NCBI GenBank assembly: GCA_963731035.1
Contig: CAVSUY010000001.1
Coordinates: 46,572 to 110,571, forward strand
Reading direction: 5' to 3'
DNA from: JAANXG01 sp963731035
GTDB lineage: Bacteria; Pseudomonadota; Gammaproteobacteria; Arenicellales; JAANXG01
Length of the DNA stretch: 64,000 nt
The position numbers were made by a program, and so were the translations under genes. Shown here in pieces: positions 7,610 through 16,709 of this stretch; position 1 is the first letter of the stretch, and each line of letters starts with the position of its first letter. The notes beneath the pieces are model-generated. The model was given only the letters and a program-made list of their open reading frames with translations, was not told the origin of the DNA and made no database searches.

Positions 7610-8635
7610 CTACCCACCGATGTAGGACATCTCCACCTTGGGCAGGGCCACTGTGTTCTCACTGCGGATTTCGGAATAGCGATCCGCCCGGCCGGACCAG
7701 ATCCGGGTGAGACGCTCGGTGATCTGCGGGTCGGTCACATCCGGTTCGCGCACCAGACTGCGCAGGTCGTAGCCCTTGGTGGCGAACAGGCAGGTATACA
7801 GCTCACCCCTGGCCGACAGGCGCGCGCGGGTACAGTCGCGGCAAAACGGCTGGGTCACGGAGGACACGATACCGATCTCGCCGCCGCCATCGACATAGCG
7901 CCAGCGCTGCGCCACCTCGCCGCGGTAGTTCGCCTCCGCCGGCTCGATCGGCAGCTCCGCGTTGACGCGGGCGACGATCTCCGAGGCCGGAACCACGTCG
8001 TCCATCCGCCAGCCGTTGCTGCGCCCGACGTCCATGTACTCGATAAACCGCAGGATGTGTCGCGATCCGTGGAAATACCGCACCATGGGGATGATACTGT
8101 GGTCGTTCATGCCGCGTTTGACGACGACGTTGACTTTAACGGGGTTGAGCCCGGCCGCCTCGGCATTGTCGATGGCATCCAGGACCTTCTGCACCGGGTA
8201 GTCCACGTCGTTGATCGCCATGAATGTGCGATCGTCCAGCGCATCCAGCGACACCGTGATTCGCCGCAGCCCCGCCTGTTTCAGGGCCCACGCCTTCTCG
8301 CGGGTCAGCATGGAGCCGTTGGTGGTGAGGCTGATGTCATCGACCCCCGGGATACCGGCAAGCATGCCCACCAGCTCTTCCAGGTCCCGCCGGACCAGCG
8401 GCTCGCCACCGGTAAGACGGAACTTCTTCACACCCACCTCGGCGAAACTCCGGGCAAGCCGGGCAATCTCCTCGTAACTCAGCAGCTCCACGCGCGGCAG
8501 GAACCGGTGGTCGGACCCGAATACGTGCTTCGGCATACAGTAGACACAGCGAAAGTTGCACCGGTCCGTCACCGAGATCCGAAGATCCCGGATCGGCCTG
8601 TGCAGCACATCTTGTACGGTTTCTTGGCTCATCAA
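7610..8635 (-). CDS. moaA: GTP 3',8-cyclase MoaA
   Basis: MoaA is the radical-SAM enzyme that, with MoaC, makes cyclic pyranopterin monophosphate from GTP. The 341-residue protein has the SAM-cluster motif Cys26-x3-Cys30-x2-Cys33 (DRCNFRCVYCMP), the second 4Fe-4S site Cys265-x2-Cys268-x13-Cys282, the GGEPL motif (77-81) and the flexible C-terminal Gly-Gly (MSYIGG). All residues expected for activity are present. The MoeB/ThiF-type gene lies 4 bp upstream on the same strand, so the two are probably cotranscribed. moaC is not in the window. Confidence 0.96.
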   Translation of the reverse strand: MMSQETVQDVLHRPIRDLRISVTDRCNFRCVYCMPKHVFGSDHRFLPRVELLSYEEIARLARSFAEVGVKKFRLTGGEPLVRRDLEELVGMLAGIPGVDDISLTTNGSMLTREKAWALKQAGLRRITVSLDALDDRTFMAINDVDYPVQKVLDAIDNAEAAGLNPVKVNVVVKRGMNDHSIIPMVRYFHGSRHILRFIEYMDVGRSNGWRMDDVVPASEIVARVNAELPIEPAEANYRGEVAQRWRYVDGGGEIGIVSSVTQPFCRDCTRARLSARGELYTCLFATKGYDLRSLVREPDVTDPQITERLTRIWSGRADRYSEIRSENTVALPKVEMSYIGG

Positions 8636-8639
8636 TTCC

Positions 8640-9431
8640 TCAACGGTTCAATTGCGCGCGCGGGACGCTGCACACCGGGCACGTGGGATCCTTGCGCAGA
8701 CGCACCGTCTGCCACTCCATCGTGCGGGCATCGACCAGCAGCAGGCGGCCGTCCAGTGTCTCGCCGAAATCCAGCAGCAGCTTGATCACCTCAGTGGCCT
8801 GGATGCATCCCATCAGGCCGGCCACCGACCCCAGGACGCCGTTCTGCGAACAGTTCTGTGGCGGCTCGGCCACGTCCTGATAGAGGCAGGCGTAACAGGG
8901 CGCCTCCGCGCGGTCCAGCCGATAGACACTGACCTGGCCCTCCAGACGCACCACCGCTGCCGATACCAGCGGCTTGCCGACCCGCACACAGGCCGCGTTG
9001 ATGGCGAAACGCGCCTCGAAGTTGTCGGTACCGTCCACCACCACGTCGGCCTCGGCGACCACGTCATCGAGCTCGCGGCCGTCCAGCGCGCGCTGGTAGG
9101 ACCGGACGCGCACATCCGGGTTCAATGCCGTCAGGGTCCGTATCGCGGAATCCACCTTCGGCTGCCCCAGCGCGTCGTTCATATGAATAATCTGGCGTTG
9201 CAGATTCGACAACTCAACCCGGTCCGGGTCCACCAGTATCAGCTCGCCTACGCCGCTGGCGGCCAGGTACATGCCCACCGGGGAACCGAGCCCCCCCATG
9301 CCGAATATCACGACCTTCGAATTGAGCAGGCGATTCTGCCCCTCGACGTCGATCTCCGGCAGAAATATCTGCCGACTGTATCGAAGGAGCTGCTCGTCGG
9401 TGGCGACGCGATGGCCGGCTTCGGTAACCAT
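8640..9431 (-). CDS. moeB: MoeB/ThiF-type sulfur-carrier adenylyltransferase
   Basis: This 263-residue E1-like enzyme is expected to adenylate the Gly-Gly C-terminus of MoaD (or ThiS). The ATP-binding motif VVIFGMGGLGSPV, LVDPDRVELSNLQRQ, VVDGTDNFEAR and the two zinc-binding Cys-x-x-Cys pairs (CYAC and CPVC) are all present. No C-terminal rhodanese domain is seen. The ATG at 9431 lies 11 bp past the stop of the DUF1244 gene; the longer open frame overlaps that gene and has no suitable start codon nearer. Placement directly before moaA favours MoeB over ThiF, but family membership alone cannot decide. Confidence 0.88.
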   Translation of the reverse strand: MVTEAGHRVATDEQLLRYSRQIFLPEIDVEGQNRLLNSKVVIFGMGGLGSPVGMYLAASGVGELILVDPDRVELSNLQRQIIHMNDALGQPKVDSAIRTLTALNPDVRVRSYQRALDGRELDDVVAEADVVVDGTDNFEARFAINAACVRVGKPLVSAAVVRLEGQVSVYRLDRAEAPCYACLYQDVAEPPQNCSQNGVLGSVAGLMGCIQATEVIKLLLDFGETLDGRLLLVDARTMEWQTVRLRKDPTCPVCSVPRAQLNR

Positions 9432-9442
9432 GTCTCGGGTAC

Positions 9443-9757
9443 TTACTCGGTCGCCTTCTTCTGGGATTCCTGGAAGGCGGCCATTTGCTCCGGCGACGCC
9501 TCCTCCGCGTAGCGCGACTTGTACTCGCCGTATGGCATGCCATACACGATCTCCCGGGCAGCGTCGTAGTCGATCTCGACGCCGTGCTCCGCAGCCGCCG
9601 ACCGGTACCACTTGGAAACACAGTTGCGGCAGAAGTAGGCCAGGTTCATCAGATCGATGTTCTGCACCTCCGGATACTTCTGAAGGTGCTCGATCAGCTT
9701 GCGGTACACCGCTGCCTCGATCTCGGTGCGGGTCTGCGGGTCGATCTTTTCGTTCAT
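9443..9757 (-). CDS. DUF1244 family protein
   Basis: A small cytoplasmic protein of 104 residues with the conserved core DLMNLAYFCRNCVSKWYRSAA and GMPYGEYKSRYAEEASPEQ of the DUF1244 family, widespread in proteobacteria and of no assigned function. It carries a Cys-x-x-Cys pair that could bind metal. It is the first gene of a likely operon with moeB and moaA. Confidence 0.85.
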   Translation of the reverse strand: MNEKIDPQTRTEIEAAVYRKLIEHLQKYPEVQNIDLMNLAYFCRNCVSKWYRSAAAEHGVEIDYDAAREIVYGMPYGEYKSRYAEEASPEQMAAFQESQKKATE

Positions 9758-9915
9758 ACCTCTATCTTAACTCCTGCGGCCGGCTCAGTGGACCGTCTTC
9801 GCGCTCGGACGCCGTGGCTCATTCATATCAGGAACAAGGGCCGGTGCCAAGCGGTCGGTTGGCGCCCGTCGCAATTCCTCATACGTTGTCGGGGATTTGT
9901 GGGCAAACGCAAGGG

Positions 9916-10383
9916 GAATCGCGGCTGAAGCCGCTCCTGCAATCCGTGGATTGCCGGGGTGCCGAACGGCGGATTGGGGGAATCGCGGCTGAAGCCGCTC
10001 CTACAATCCGTGGATTGCCGGGGTGCCGAACGGCGGATTGGGGGAATCGCGGCTGAAGCCGCTCCTACAATCCGTGGATTGCCGGGGTGCCGAACGGCGG
10101 ATTGGGGGAATCGCGGCTGAAGCCGCTCCTACAATCCGTGGATTGCCGGGGTGCCGAACGGCGGATTGGGGGAATCGCGGCTGAAGCCGCTCCTACAATC
10201 CGTGGATTGCCGGGGTGCCGAACGGCGGATTGGGGGAATCGCGGCTGAAGCCGCTCCTACAATCCGTGGATTGCCGGGGTGCCGAACGGCGGATTGGGGG
10301 AATCGCGGCTGAAGCCGCTCCTACAATCCGTGGATTGCCGGGGTGCCGAACGAGCGGATTGTAGGAGCGGCTTCAGCCGCGAT
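9916..10383. repeat. 64-bp tandem array of REP units (7 direct plus 1 inverted)
   Basis: Seven units with an exact 64-bp period start at 9916, 9980, 10044, 10108, 10172, 10236 and 10300. Each has a 28-bp REP (ATCGCGGCTGAAGCCGCTCC and following bases) and an identical ~36-bp spacer containing GCCGGGGTGCCGAACGG. Only the first unit differs in the REP (TGCAATCC instead of TACAATCC). The array is closed by an inverted REP at 10356-10383. Identical spacers exclude CRISPR. The stretch 9758-9915 upstream shows no gene. Confidence 0.95.
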
Positions 10384-10462
10384 CCGTTGATAACCCGCCC
10401 CGGGTTGCCTGCCCGCCTCCGGGCCGCATAGACTAGGATACAAATCCGAGCGAGACAGAGCA

Positions 10463-11980
10463 ATGATCACCGAGCCCAAAGCCTACTCCCTGTATCACTA
10501 CATCGGCGGCCGCAAAGTATCCGGCGACAGCGGCCGGCAGGGGGACGTCTACGACCCCTCCACCGGCCAGGTCACCAAGCGCGTGCCTTTCGCCGACAAG
10601 GCCGAAGTGGAACAGGCGATTGCCGCCGCCGCCGGGGCATTCCCGGATTGGGCAGCCACACCGCCCGCCAAACGCGCCCAGGTGATGTTCGCCTTCCGCG
10701 ACCTGATCCGGCAGCACATTGACGAGCTCGCGCAGCTCGTGTCCAGCGAGCACGGCAAGACCCTCGAGGACGCCAAAGGATCGGTCACCCGGGGCCTGGA
10801 GGTGGTGGAGTTCGCCTGCGGCATACCGCAAATGCTGAAAGGCGAGTACAGCGAAGGTGTCGCCGGCGGCGTGGACTGCTACGGGATCCGTCAACCGCTG
10901 GGGGTGTGCGCCGGTATCACGCCTTTCAATTTTCCCGCCATGGTGCCCATGTGGATGTTTCCCGTGGCCATCGCCTGCGGCAACACATTCGTACTCAAGC
11001 CCTCCGAGAAAGACCCGTCCTGCCCCTTGAGGCTGGCGGAGCTGCTGACGGAAGCAGGACTGCCGGAAGGTGTCTTCAACGTCGTCATGGGCGACAAGGT
11101 GGCAGTGGACACGCTGCTGACCGATCCGAGGGTCGAAGGGGTGAGCTTCGTCGGGTCCACGGCCGTCGGTGAGTATGTGTACAAGACCGGCTGCGCCCAC
11201 GGCAAGCGTGTCCAGGCGCTGTGCGGCGCCAAGAACCACATGGTGATCATGCCGGACGCGGACATGGACCAGGTCACCGACGCCGCCATCGGCGCCGGAT
11301 ACGGCTCCGCGGGCGAGCGCTGCATGGCGATTTCCGTGCTCGTCACCGTCGGCGACGAGACCGGCGACGAGGTCGTCCGCCGGCTCGAGCCTCGGGTGCG
11401 GGATCTTCGGGTGGGCCCGTATACGGACTCAGCAGCAGAGATGGGGCCGCTGGTCACGCCGCAACATCTCGAGAAAGTTCGTTCCTACGTGGACCTGGGG
11501 GTTCAGGAAGGCGCCGAGCTGGTGGTGGACGGCCGCGACATCAACGTTTCCGGACATGAGGACGGCGCCTATCTGGGCGGCTGCCTGTTCGACCATGTCA
11601 AGGAGGACATGCGCATATACAAGGAAGAGATCTTCGGTCCGGTACTGAGCGTAGTACGGGCAAACAGCTATGAAGAAGCCCTCAAGCTGGTCAACGACCA
11701 TGAATACGGCAACGGTGCGGCAATCTTCACTCGCGACGGCGACTGCGCGCGCAATTTCACCACTCGCGCCCGTATCGGCATGGTCGGCGTCAACGTCCCG
11801 ATCCCGGTGCCGGTGGCCTACCACAGCTTCGGCGGCTGGAAGCGCTCGCTGTTCGGCGACCATCATATCCACGGCCCGGAGGGCGTGCGCTTCTATACGC
11901 GCCTCAAGACGATAACCGCTCGTTGGCCGTCGGGAATCAAGGACGGCGCGGAGTTCCATTTCAAGTCCGGCAGCAGCTAA
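10463..11980 (+). CDS. mmsA: methylmalonate-semialdehyde dehydrogenase (CoA-acylating)
   Basis: This 505-residue aldehyde dehydrogenase oxidises methylmalonate semialdehyde to propionyl-CoA (and malonate semialdehyde to acetyl-CoA) in valine, pyrimidine and inositol breakdown. It has PFNFPAMVPMWMFP, the NAD site FVGSTAVGEYV, and the catalytic Cys287 in GSAGERCMAIS, the form characteristic of MmsA rather than generic ALDHs. The length is normal. It stands alone: no mmsB follows directly, but an HIBADH-type gene is at 60683. The upstream region is the REP array, and a MITE copy begins five bases after the stop codon. Confidence 0.95.
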   Translation: MITEPKAYSLYHYIGGRKVSGDSGRQGDVYDPSTGQVTKRVPFADKAEVEQAIAAAAGAFPDWAATPPAKRAQVMFAFRDLIRQHIDELAQLVSSEHGKTLEDAKGSVTRGLEVVEFACGIPQMLKGEYSEGVAGGVDCYGIRQPLGVCAGITPFNFPAMVPMWMFPVAIACGNTFVLKPSEKDPSCPLRLAELLTEAGLPEGVFNVVMGDKVAVDTLLTDPRVEGVSFVGSTAVGEYVYKTGCAHGKRVQALCGAKNHMVIMPDADMDQVTDAAIGAGYGSAGERCMAISVLVTVGDETGDEVVRRLEPRVRDLRVGPYTDSAAEMGPLVTPQHLEKVRSYVDLGVQEGAELVVDGRDINVSGHEDGAYLGGCLFDHVKEDMRIYKEEIFGPVLSVVRANSYEEALKLVNDHEYGNGAAIFTRDGDCARNFTTRARIGMVGVNVPIPVPVAYHSFGGWKRSLFGDHHIHGPEGVRFYTRLKTITARWPSGIKDGAEFHFKSGSS

Positions 11981-11984
11981 GCAG

Positions 11985-12191
11985 CTGGTGTACCCCGCCA
12001 GAAATGATGCAAATGATTTCAGGCTGGGATGACGGTGGCCCCGATCCGCAAACGGGCGCCGCCGGGGTCTTTTTCAGTCGCTCCCCGATACTCGCTTGGT
12101 GAAAAAGACCCCGGCGGCGCCCTTTCGATGCTCCATCGAACAATTCAACCCGGATCGGCAAGCCGCCGATAAGTAACAGACCGTTTGACGG
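11985..12191 (-). mobile_element. MITE copy B (one end degraded)
   Basis: This matches the reverse complement of the 52359-52575 element at about 95% by eye over ~205 bp. Its left end CTGGTGTACCCCG corresponds to the terminal repeat CTAGTGTACCCCG; the right end stops at GACGG (12191), just before the cation exporter start, so the second terminal repeat is lost. It carries perfect 23-bp inverted arms at 12054-12076 and 12100-12122 (core GCCGGGGTCTTTTTCA), which should also terminate transcription from mmsA. Confidence 0.85.
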
Positions 12192-12204
12192 CTTTGCGAA
12201 CCCC

Positions 12205-13161
12205 ATGCCTCACCACAATAGCTCCAAGATCGTCATCTACACCGCGCTGGTCGGCAATCTGCTCATTGCCCTCACCAAGTTCATCGCCGCTTCCATCACC
12301 GGCAGCTCCGCGATGCTGAGCGAAACCATTCACTCGATGGTGGACACCGGCAACCAGGGGCTGCTGCTATGGGGGATCAAGCGTTCGAAGCGCCCGGCCG
12401 ACACAAACCATCCTTTCGGCTACGGCATGGAGCTTTATTTCTGGACGTTCGTGGTGGCGATCCTCATCTTCGGTGTCGGCGCGGGTGTCTCTTTCTTCGA
12501 AGGCCTGCATAAGCTGAACACCGCCGAGCCCATCAGGGAGCCTGTTGTCAACTACATCGTGCTGGCACTGGCCATGATTTTCGAGGGCACCGCCTGGACA
12601 ATCGCGTTCAGGACCTTCAACCGGCAGCGTGGCTCCCGGGGCCTGTTCCATGCCCTCCGCAGAAGCAAGGACCCGACGGTATTCACTGTGTTGTTCGAGG
12701 ATAGCGCCGCCCTGCTTGGGCTGCTTCTCGCCCTGGCGGGAGTGGCCTGCAGCCAGTACTTCGGCAATGTCGTCTTCGACGCAATCGCCTCCATGGGCAT
12801 CGGCCTCATCCTCGCGGTCACGGCGGCGCTGCTGGCCTACGAAAGCAAGGGCCTGCTCATCGGGGAAGCCGCCAGCGCCACGATCATCCGTAAGATACGC
12901 ACCATCATCCATCGCGACACCGACGTGCTCAGCATCAACGAGATGCTGACCATGCATTTCGGTCCGCGGGATATCCTTCTCGCGCTGAGCCTGGATTTCG
13001 TCGACGGGATCTCCGCAGGCACGGTCGAGGCAGTGATCTCCAGCCTGGAGCACGAGATCAAAAGGCAGTGTCCGGAGATCACCCGGGTGTTCATCGAGGC
13101 CCAGAGTATTCAGGGGCACCGCGAGAGCCAGCTGCCTCCCGCCGCGTCCGGGAGCGGCTAG
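12205..13161 (+). CDS. cation diffusion facilitator family transporter
   Basis: A 318-residue inner-membrane exporter of divalent cations (Zn, Fe, Co, Mn type), driven by proton exchange. The N-terminal half has about six hydrophobic segments with the metal-site motif SETIHSMVDTGNQ in TM2 and NHPFGYGMELYFW after it; a second acidic site FEDSAALLG lies in TM5. A cytoplasmic C-terminal domain follows (about residues 220-300), with few histidines. The metal cannot be assigned by eye. The start abuts the degraded end of MITE copy B, which may have replaced its native promoter. The last ~90 bp are duplicated in reverse at 3.6-3.7 kb. Confidence 0.88.
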   Translation: MPHHNSSKIVIYTALVGNLLIALTKFIAASITGSSAMLSETIHSMVDTGNQGLLLWGIKRSKRPADTNHPFGYGMELYFWTFVVAILIFGVGAGVSFFEGLHKLNTAEPIREPVVNYIVLALAMIFEGTAWTIAFRTFNRQRGSRGLFHALRRSKDPTVFTVLFEDSAALLGLLLALAGVACSQYFGNVVFDAIASMGIGLILAVTAALLAYESKGLLIGEAASATIIRKIRTIIHRDTDVLSINEMLTMHFGPRDILLALSLDFVDGISAGTVEAVISSLEHEIKRQCPEITRVFIEAQSIQGHRESQLPPAASGSG

Positions 13162-13486
13162 CGGCCCTGAGGGCGCGCCGGGGTCTTGACGGGTGGTTCA
13201 CCACGGATCGTAGGAGCGACTTTAGTCGCGATAGTCTCAAACCCCGATCAATCGCGACTAAAGTCGCTCCTACAGTCCGAGGCTTTGCGCCGCTGTCATT
13301 GGCGGGAGCCGGGGGCGGCGCGGTAATGCAGTCGTCGGACAAATGATCGGGGCTGCACTGGAATCGTTCCAGACGATCCCAGCATTTCCTCCTTCCATGG
13401 AGGTCCAAGCCGCTCCTATAATCCGTGGCCGACGCACCCGTTCAAACCCTGGAATGTAGGAGCGGTTTCAACCGCGACACCTCCGG
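13162..13486. other. REP-rich spacer between convergent genes
   Basis: No gene is seen here. It holds a REP pair of the GCGACTTTAGTCGC type (arms 13205-13232 and 13251-13278), a half REP near 13409-13423 and a single REP with core GGAGCGGTTTCAACCGC near 13452-13477. Much of it is copied in altered order at 3.5-3.9 kb. Confidence 0.75.
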
Positions 13487-14887
13487 CTAGACGACCTTCC
13501 CCGGATTCAGCACGCCGTCCGGGTCCATCACGGCCTTGAGTTTGCGCATCAAGTCCAGGGCCTCGGGCGACTTGTAGCGCTCCATCATGGAGCGCCGGAG
13601 CTGGCCGATTCCATGCTCGGCGCTGAAGCTGCCGTGCATGCTCATCGCCAGGTCGCTCACCGCATCGATCAGCGCCTCGCCGTCGCGTGCCCGGAACTCT
13701 CGCGGCTCGACGGATTCCGGGGCCAGAATGTTGTAGTGAATGTTGCCGTCACCCATGTGTCCGAAAGGACAAGGGCGCGCGCCGGGCACCACCGCCCCTA
13801 CCCGTTTCGCCGCCTCCTCCAGAAACCGCGGCAGGCTGGCAATGGGAACCGCCACATCGTTTTTCACCGATTCCCTCTGGGCCTCGGAAATGAGCTCCCG
13901 CAGCTCCCAAAGCTCCCGCCGCTGGCGTTCGTTCTGGGCCAGCACGCCGTCCAGAATATCTCCGGATTCCATACCCTTCTCCATGATCGACTCGATCATG
14001 CCGTCCAGGAGCTCACCGGCGGCGCCGGTCGCCAGCTCCAGCAGGACGTAGTGTTCGTGCGGCCGGTCGAACGGATCCTTCCGGCCCATCCTGGACAGCA
14101 CGCATTCCAGCGCCGCGCGGCTGATGTACTCGAAGGACTCCACGGCGTCGCCCGACAGCGCCCTGGCGCTGCCCAGCAGGCCGCACGCCGAGCGGGGGCT
14201 GGAAACGGCGAGCAGGATGGTCCTGTTGTTGAGAGGATGAGGAAACAGCTTCAGCACCGCGGCCGTGATGATACCGAGGGTGCCTTCCGTGCCGAGAAAC
14301 AGATGTTTGAGATCGTAGCCGGTGTTGTCCTTTCGCAGATTGGACAGGCCGTTCCAGATCGAGCCATCTGCCAGCACGACCTCCAGCCCCAGGACCAGCT
14401 CGCGCGCATTGCCGTAGCGCAGGACATTGATGCCACCCGCGTTGGTGGACAGGTTACCCCCGATCTGGCAGCTTCCCTTGGCGGCGAGGTCCAGAGGAAA
14501 AAACAGGTCGTGCTCACGCACCACATCGTGAACGTTCTGCAGTATCGCGCCGGCCTCCACGGTCACCGAGTAGTCGATGGTGTCCACCTCCCGTATGGCA
14601 TCCAACCGTTCCAGACTGAGTACCAGCTGGCTGCCGCTGGAGTCCGGGGTAGCGCCGCCGCACAGGCCCGTGTTGCCGCCCTGGGGCACGACTGATACAC
14701 CGTGCTCACAGGCGATCCTGAGCACCGCGGCAACTTCACCTGCGTCGGCGGGCCGCACCACCGCCAACGCGGCACCGCGATAGTAGCCGCGTTGATCGAC
14801 GAGATACGGTTCCTGGGCCCCGGCCTCCCGCAGCACCGCCTTCTCGCCAATCGTCTCGACCAGGCGTTTCAACAAATCCGCGGACAC
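13487..14887 (-). CDS. FAD-linked D-2-hydroxyacid oxidase/dehydrogenase
   Basis: A 466-residue flavoprotein of the GlcD/D-lactate/D-2-hydroxyglutarate dehydrogenase family. The N-terminal FAD_binding_4 domain has VVPQGGNTGLCGG and LAAKGSCQIGGNLSTNAGG, and the C-terminal FAD-oxidase domain has the substrate-site motifs FGHMGDGNIHYN and SAEHGIGQLRR. The GTG at 14887 is preceded by GGAGAG at proper spacing; the longer open frame upstream has no family similarity. No Fe-S partner (GlcF) is nearby, so it resembles single-subunit D-2-hydroxyglutarate or D-lactate dehydrogenases. The 3' end is duplicated near 3722-3793. Confidence 0.88.
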   Translation of the reverse strand: MSADLLKRLVETIGEKAVLREAGAQEPYLVDQRGYYRGAALAVVRPADAGEVAAVLRIACEHGVSVVPQGGNTGLCGGATPDSSGSQLVLSLERLDAIREVDTIDYSVTVEAGAILQNVHDVVREHDLFFPLDLAAKGSCQIGGNLSTNAGGINVLRYGNARELVLGLEVVLADGSIWNGLSNLRKDNTGYDLKHLFLGTEGTLGIITAAVLKLFPHPLNNRTILLAVSSPRSACGLLGSARALSGDAVESFEYISRAALECVLSRMGRKDPFDRPHEHYVLLELATGAAGELLDGMIESIMEKGMESGDILDGVLAQNERQRRELWELRELISEAQRESVKNDVAVPIASLPRFLEEAAKRVGAVVPGARPCPFGHMGDGNIHYNILAPESVEPREFRARDGEALIDAVSDLAMSMHGSFSAEHGIGQLRRSMMERYKSPEALDLMRKLKAVMDPDGVLNPGKVV

Positions 14888-15074
14888 GAATGACTCTCCG
14901 TCTGCAATGGATTCCGATCCATCATAACAAAAGGCGCAACGGCACCCGCGAAGGTCCCTGCCCGACCCACCGCGGAGATGGAATCCGTTTCCGGCCACCG
15001 CCGCGCGTCTTGGAGTCGGACGGGGCATTTGCGCTATATTGGCCGCCAAATCAAATGTGACCGGCTCGCCACCC

Positions 15075-16703
15075 ATGCCAGCAAGAAGCAACCCGTTCGA
15101 AACCGATCTGCCCAAGACGCCCGCCAACTACGCCGCCCTCTCCCCGTTGAGTCTGCTGAGGCGCACCGCTTCGGTCTATCCCGAACGTACGGCTGTCATA
15201 TATAACGATATCCGCCGAAACTGGGACCAGACCTACGAGCGCTGCCGTCGTTTGGCCGCCGCCTTGAACGGGCTCGGTGTCGGTACGGGAGACGCCGTCT
15301 CGGTCCTCGCTCCCAACATTCCGCCGCTGCTGGAGGCACACTTCGCGGTGCCCATGACCGGGGGCGTCCTCAATGCGATCAACGTGAGGCTGGACCCTGC
15401 AACGGTGCGGTTTCAGCTGCAACATTCGGGCGCCAAGGTGTTCATCGTCGACCGCGATCTTTCGGAAACCGCGTTGCGGGCTCTGGACGGCATGGATCCC
15501 AGGCCGATCCTGGTGGAGATCGATGATCCCCATGCCGAGCGGGACAGCTTTCACGATCTGCGCTATGAAGATCTGCTCGCGCAGGCCCGGCCCGACTTCC
15601 CGTGCGAGCCGCCGGACGACGAGTGGCAGGCCATTGCGCTGAACTATACGTCCGGAACCACCGGTAATCCCAAGGGAGTCGTCTACCATCACCGCGGCGC
15701 GTACCTCAACGCGGTAAGCAACGCGCTGAGCTGGAACGTGGGCCTGCACCCGGTCTATCTATGGACCCTGCCGATGTTCCACTGCAACGGCTGGTGCTTC
15801 CCGTGGACGGTGACCGCCATCGCCGGCACCCACGTATGCCTGCGCAAGGTCGAAGCCTCGGCCGTGTTCGACCTGATCACCGCCCACGGCGTCACCCACA
15901 TGTGCGGCGCTCCCATTGTCCTGAACATGTTGCTGAACAACGCCGAGGAGCAAAAATCCAAGCCGGATAGAACCGTCGAGGTCGCCACCGGGGGTGCGCC
16001 GCCGCCGGAAGCCGTTATTGCCGGCATGCGGGCGCTGGGTATGCGGGTGACGCACTTGTACGGACTGACGGAGACCTACGGCCCATCCACGGTATGCGCC
16101 CGGCACGACGACTGGGATGCACGGCCGGATGCCGAGCAGGCCCGGCTGATGGCTCGCCAGGGGGTGAACACCTTCATGATCGACGACTATCGCGTGGCGG
16201 ACGGCCAAACCTGCGAGCCGGTGCCCAGGGACGGCGAGACCGTGGGCGAGATCCTGCTCCGCGGCAACACCGTGATGAAGGGATACTTGAAGAACAAGTC
16301 GGCCACTCTCAAGGCACTGGATGGCGGTTGGTTCCACAGCGGCGACCTCGCCGTGTGGCACCCGGACGGGTACCTGCAGATAGCCGATCGGGCCAAGGAC
16401 ATCATCATCTCCGGCGGGGAGAATATTTCCAGTGTCGAGGTCGAGAACGTCCTGTACTCCCATCCCGCGGTCATGGAGGCCGCGGTGGTGGCGCGGCCCG
16501 ACGACTACTGGGGCGAAACGCCCTGCGCGTTCGTAACTCTGAAGCGCGGAGCCGAGGCGGACGCGCAGCAGATTATCGAGTACTGCCGCGAGCATCTGGC
16601 CCATTTCAAGGCCCCCAAGACCGTAATATTCCAGGAACTGCCCAAGACCTCCACCGGCAAGATCCAGAAGTTCGTGCTTCGCGAGCGCGCGAAGAATCTG
16701 TAG
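15075..16703 (+). CDS. acyl-CoA synthetase (medium-chain/DmdB-like)
   Basis: A 542-residue AMP-forming acid-CoA ligase. Motifs are LNYTSGTTGNPKGVVYHHRG (P-loop), TLPMFHCNGWCFPW, ATGGAPPP, HLYGLTETYGP, GWFHSGDLAVWHPDGY and the C-terminal catalytic lysine in KTSTGKIQKFVLR. The FHCNGWCFPW segment is typical of the subfamily including medium-chain and methylmercaptopropionyl-CoA ligases; the substrate is not determined by sequence alone. I start at MPARSNPFETDLP, the usual N-terminus; an in-frame start at 15039 would add 12 residues. The ComB-like gene follows after 6 bp, suggesting one transcript. Confidence 0.88.
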   Translation: MPARSNPFETDLPKTPANYAALSPLSLLRRTASVYPERTAVIYNDIRRNWDQTYERCRRLAAALNGLGVGTGDAVSVLAPNIPPLLEAHFAVPMTGGVLNAINVRLDPATVRFQLQHSGAKVFIVDRDLSETALRALDGMDPRPILVEIDDPHAERDSFHDLRYEDLLAQARPDFPCEPPDDEWQAIALNYTSGTTGNPKGVVYHHRGAYLNAVSNALSWNVGLHPVYLWTLPMFHCNGWCFPWTVTAIAGTHVCLRKVEASAVFDLITAHGVTHMCGAPIVLNMLLNNAEEQKSKPDRTVEVATGGAPPPEAVIAGMRALGMRVTHLYGLTETYGPSTVCARHDDWDARPDAEQARLMARQGVNTFMIDDYRVADGQTCEPVPRDGETVGEILLRGNTVMKGYLKNKSATLKALDGGWFHSGDLAVWHPDGYLQIADRAKDIIISGGENISSVEVENVLYSHPAVMEAAVVARPDDYWGETPCAFVTLKRGAEADAQQIIEYCREHLAHFKAPKTVIFQELPKTSTGKIQKFVLRERAKNL

Positions 16704-16709
16704 AGCGAA

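Noticed and set aside
7373..8785. 470-codon plus-strand open frame over moaA
   Set aside because: Antisense shadow of moaA; no recognisable domains, while moaA has every radical-SAM residue.
9916..10383. CRISPR-like array of regularly spaced repeats
   Set aside because: The spacers between repeats are identical, the repeat is a REP core, and there are no cas genes.
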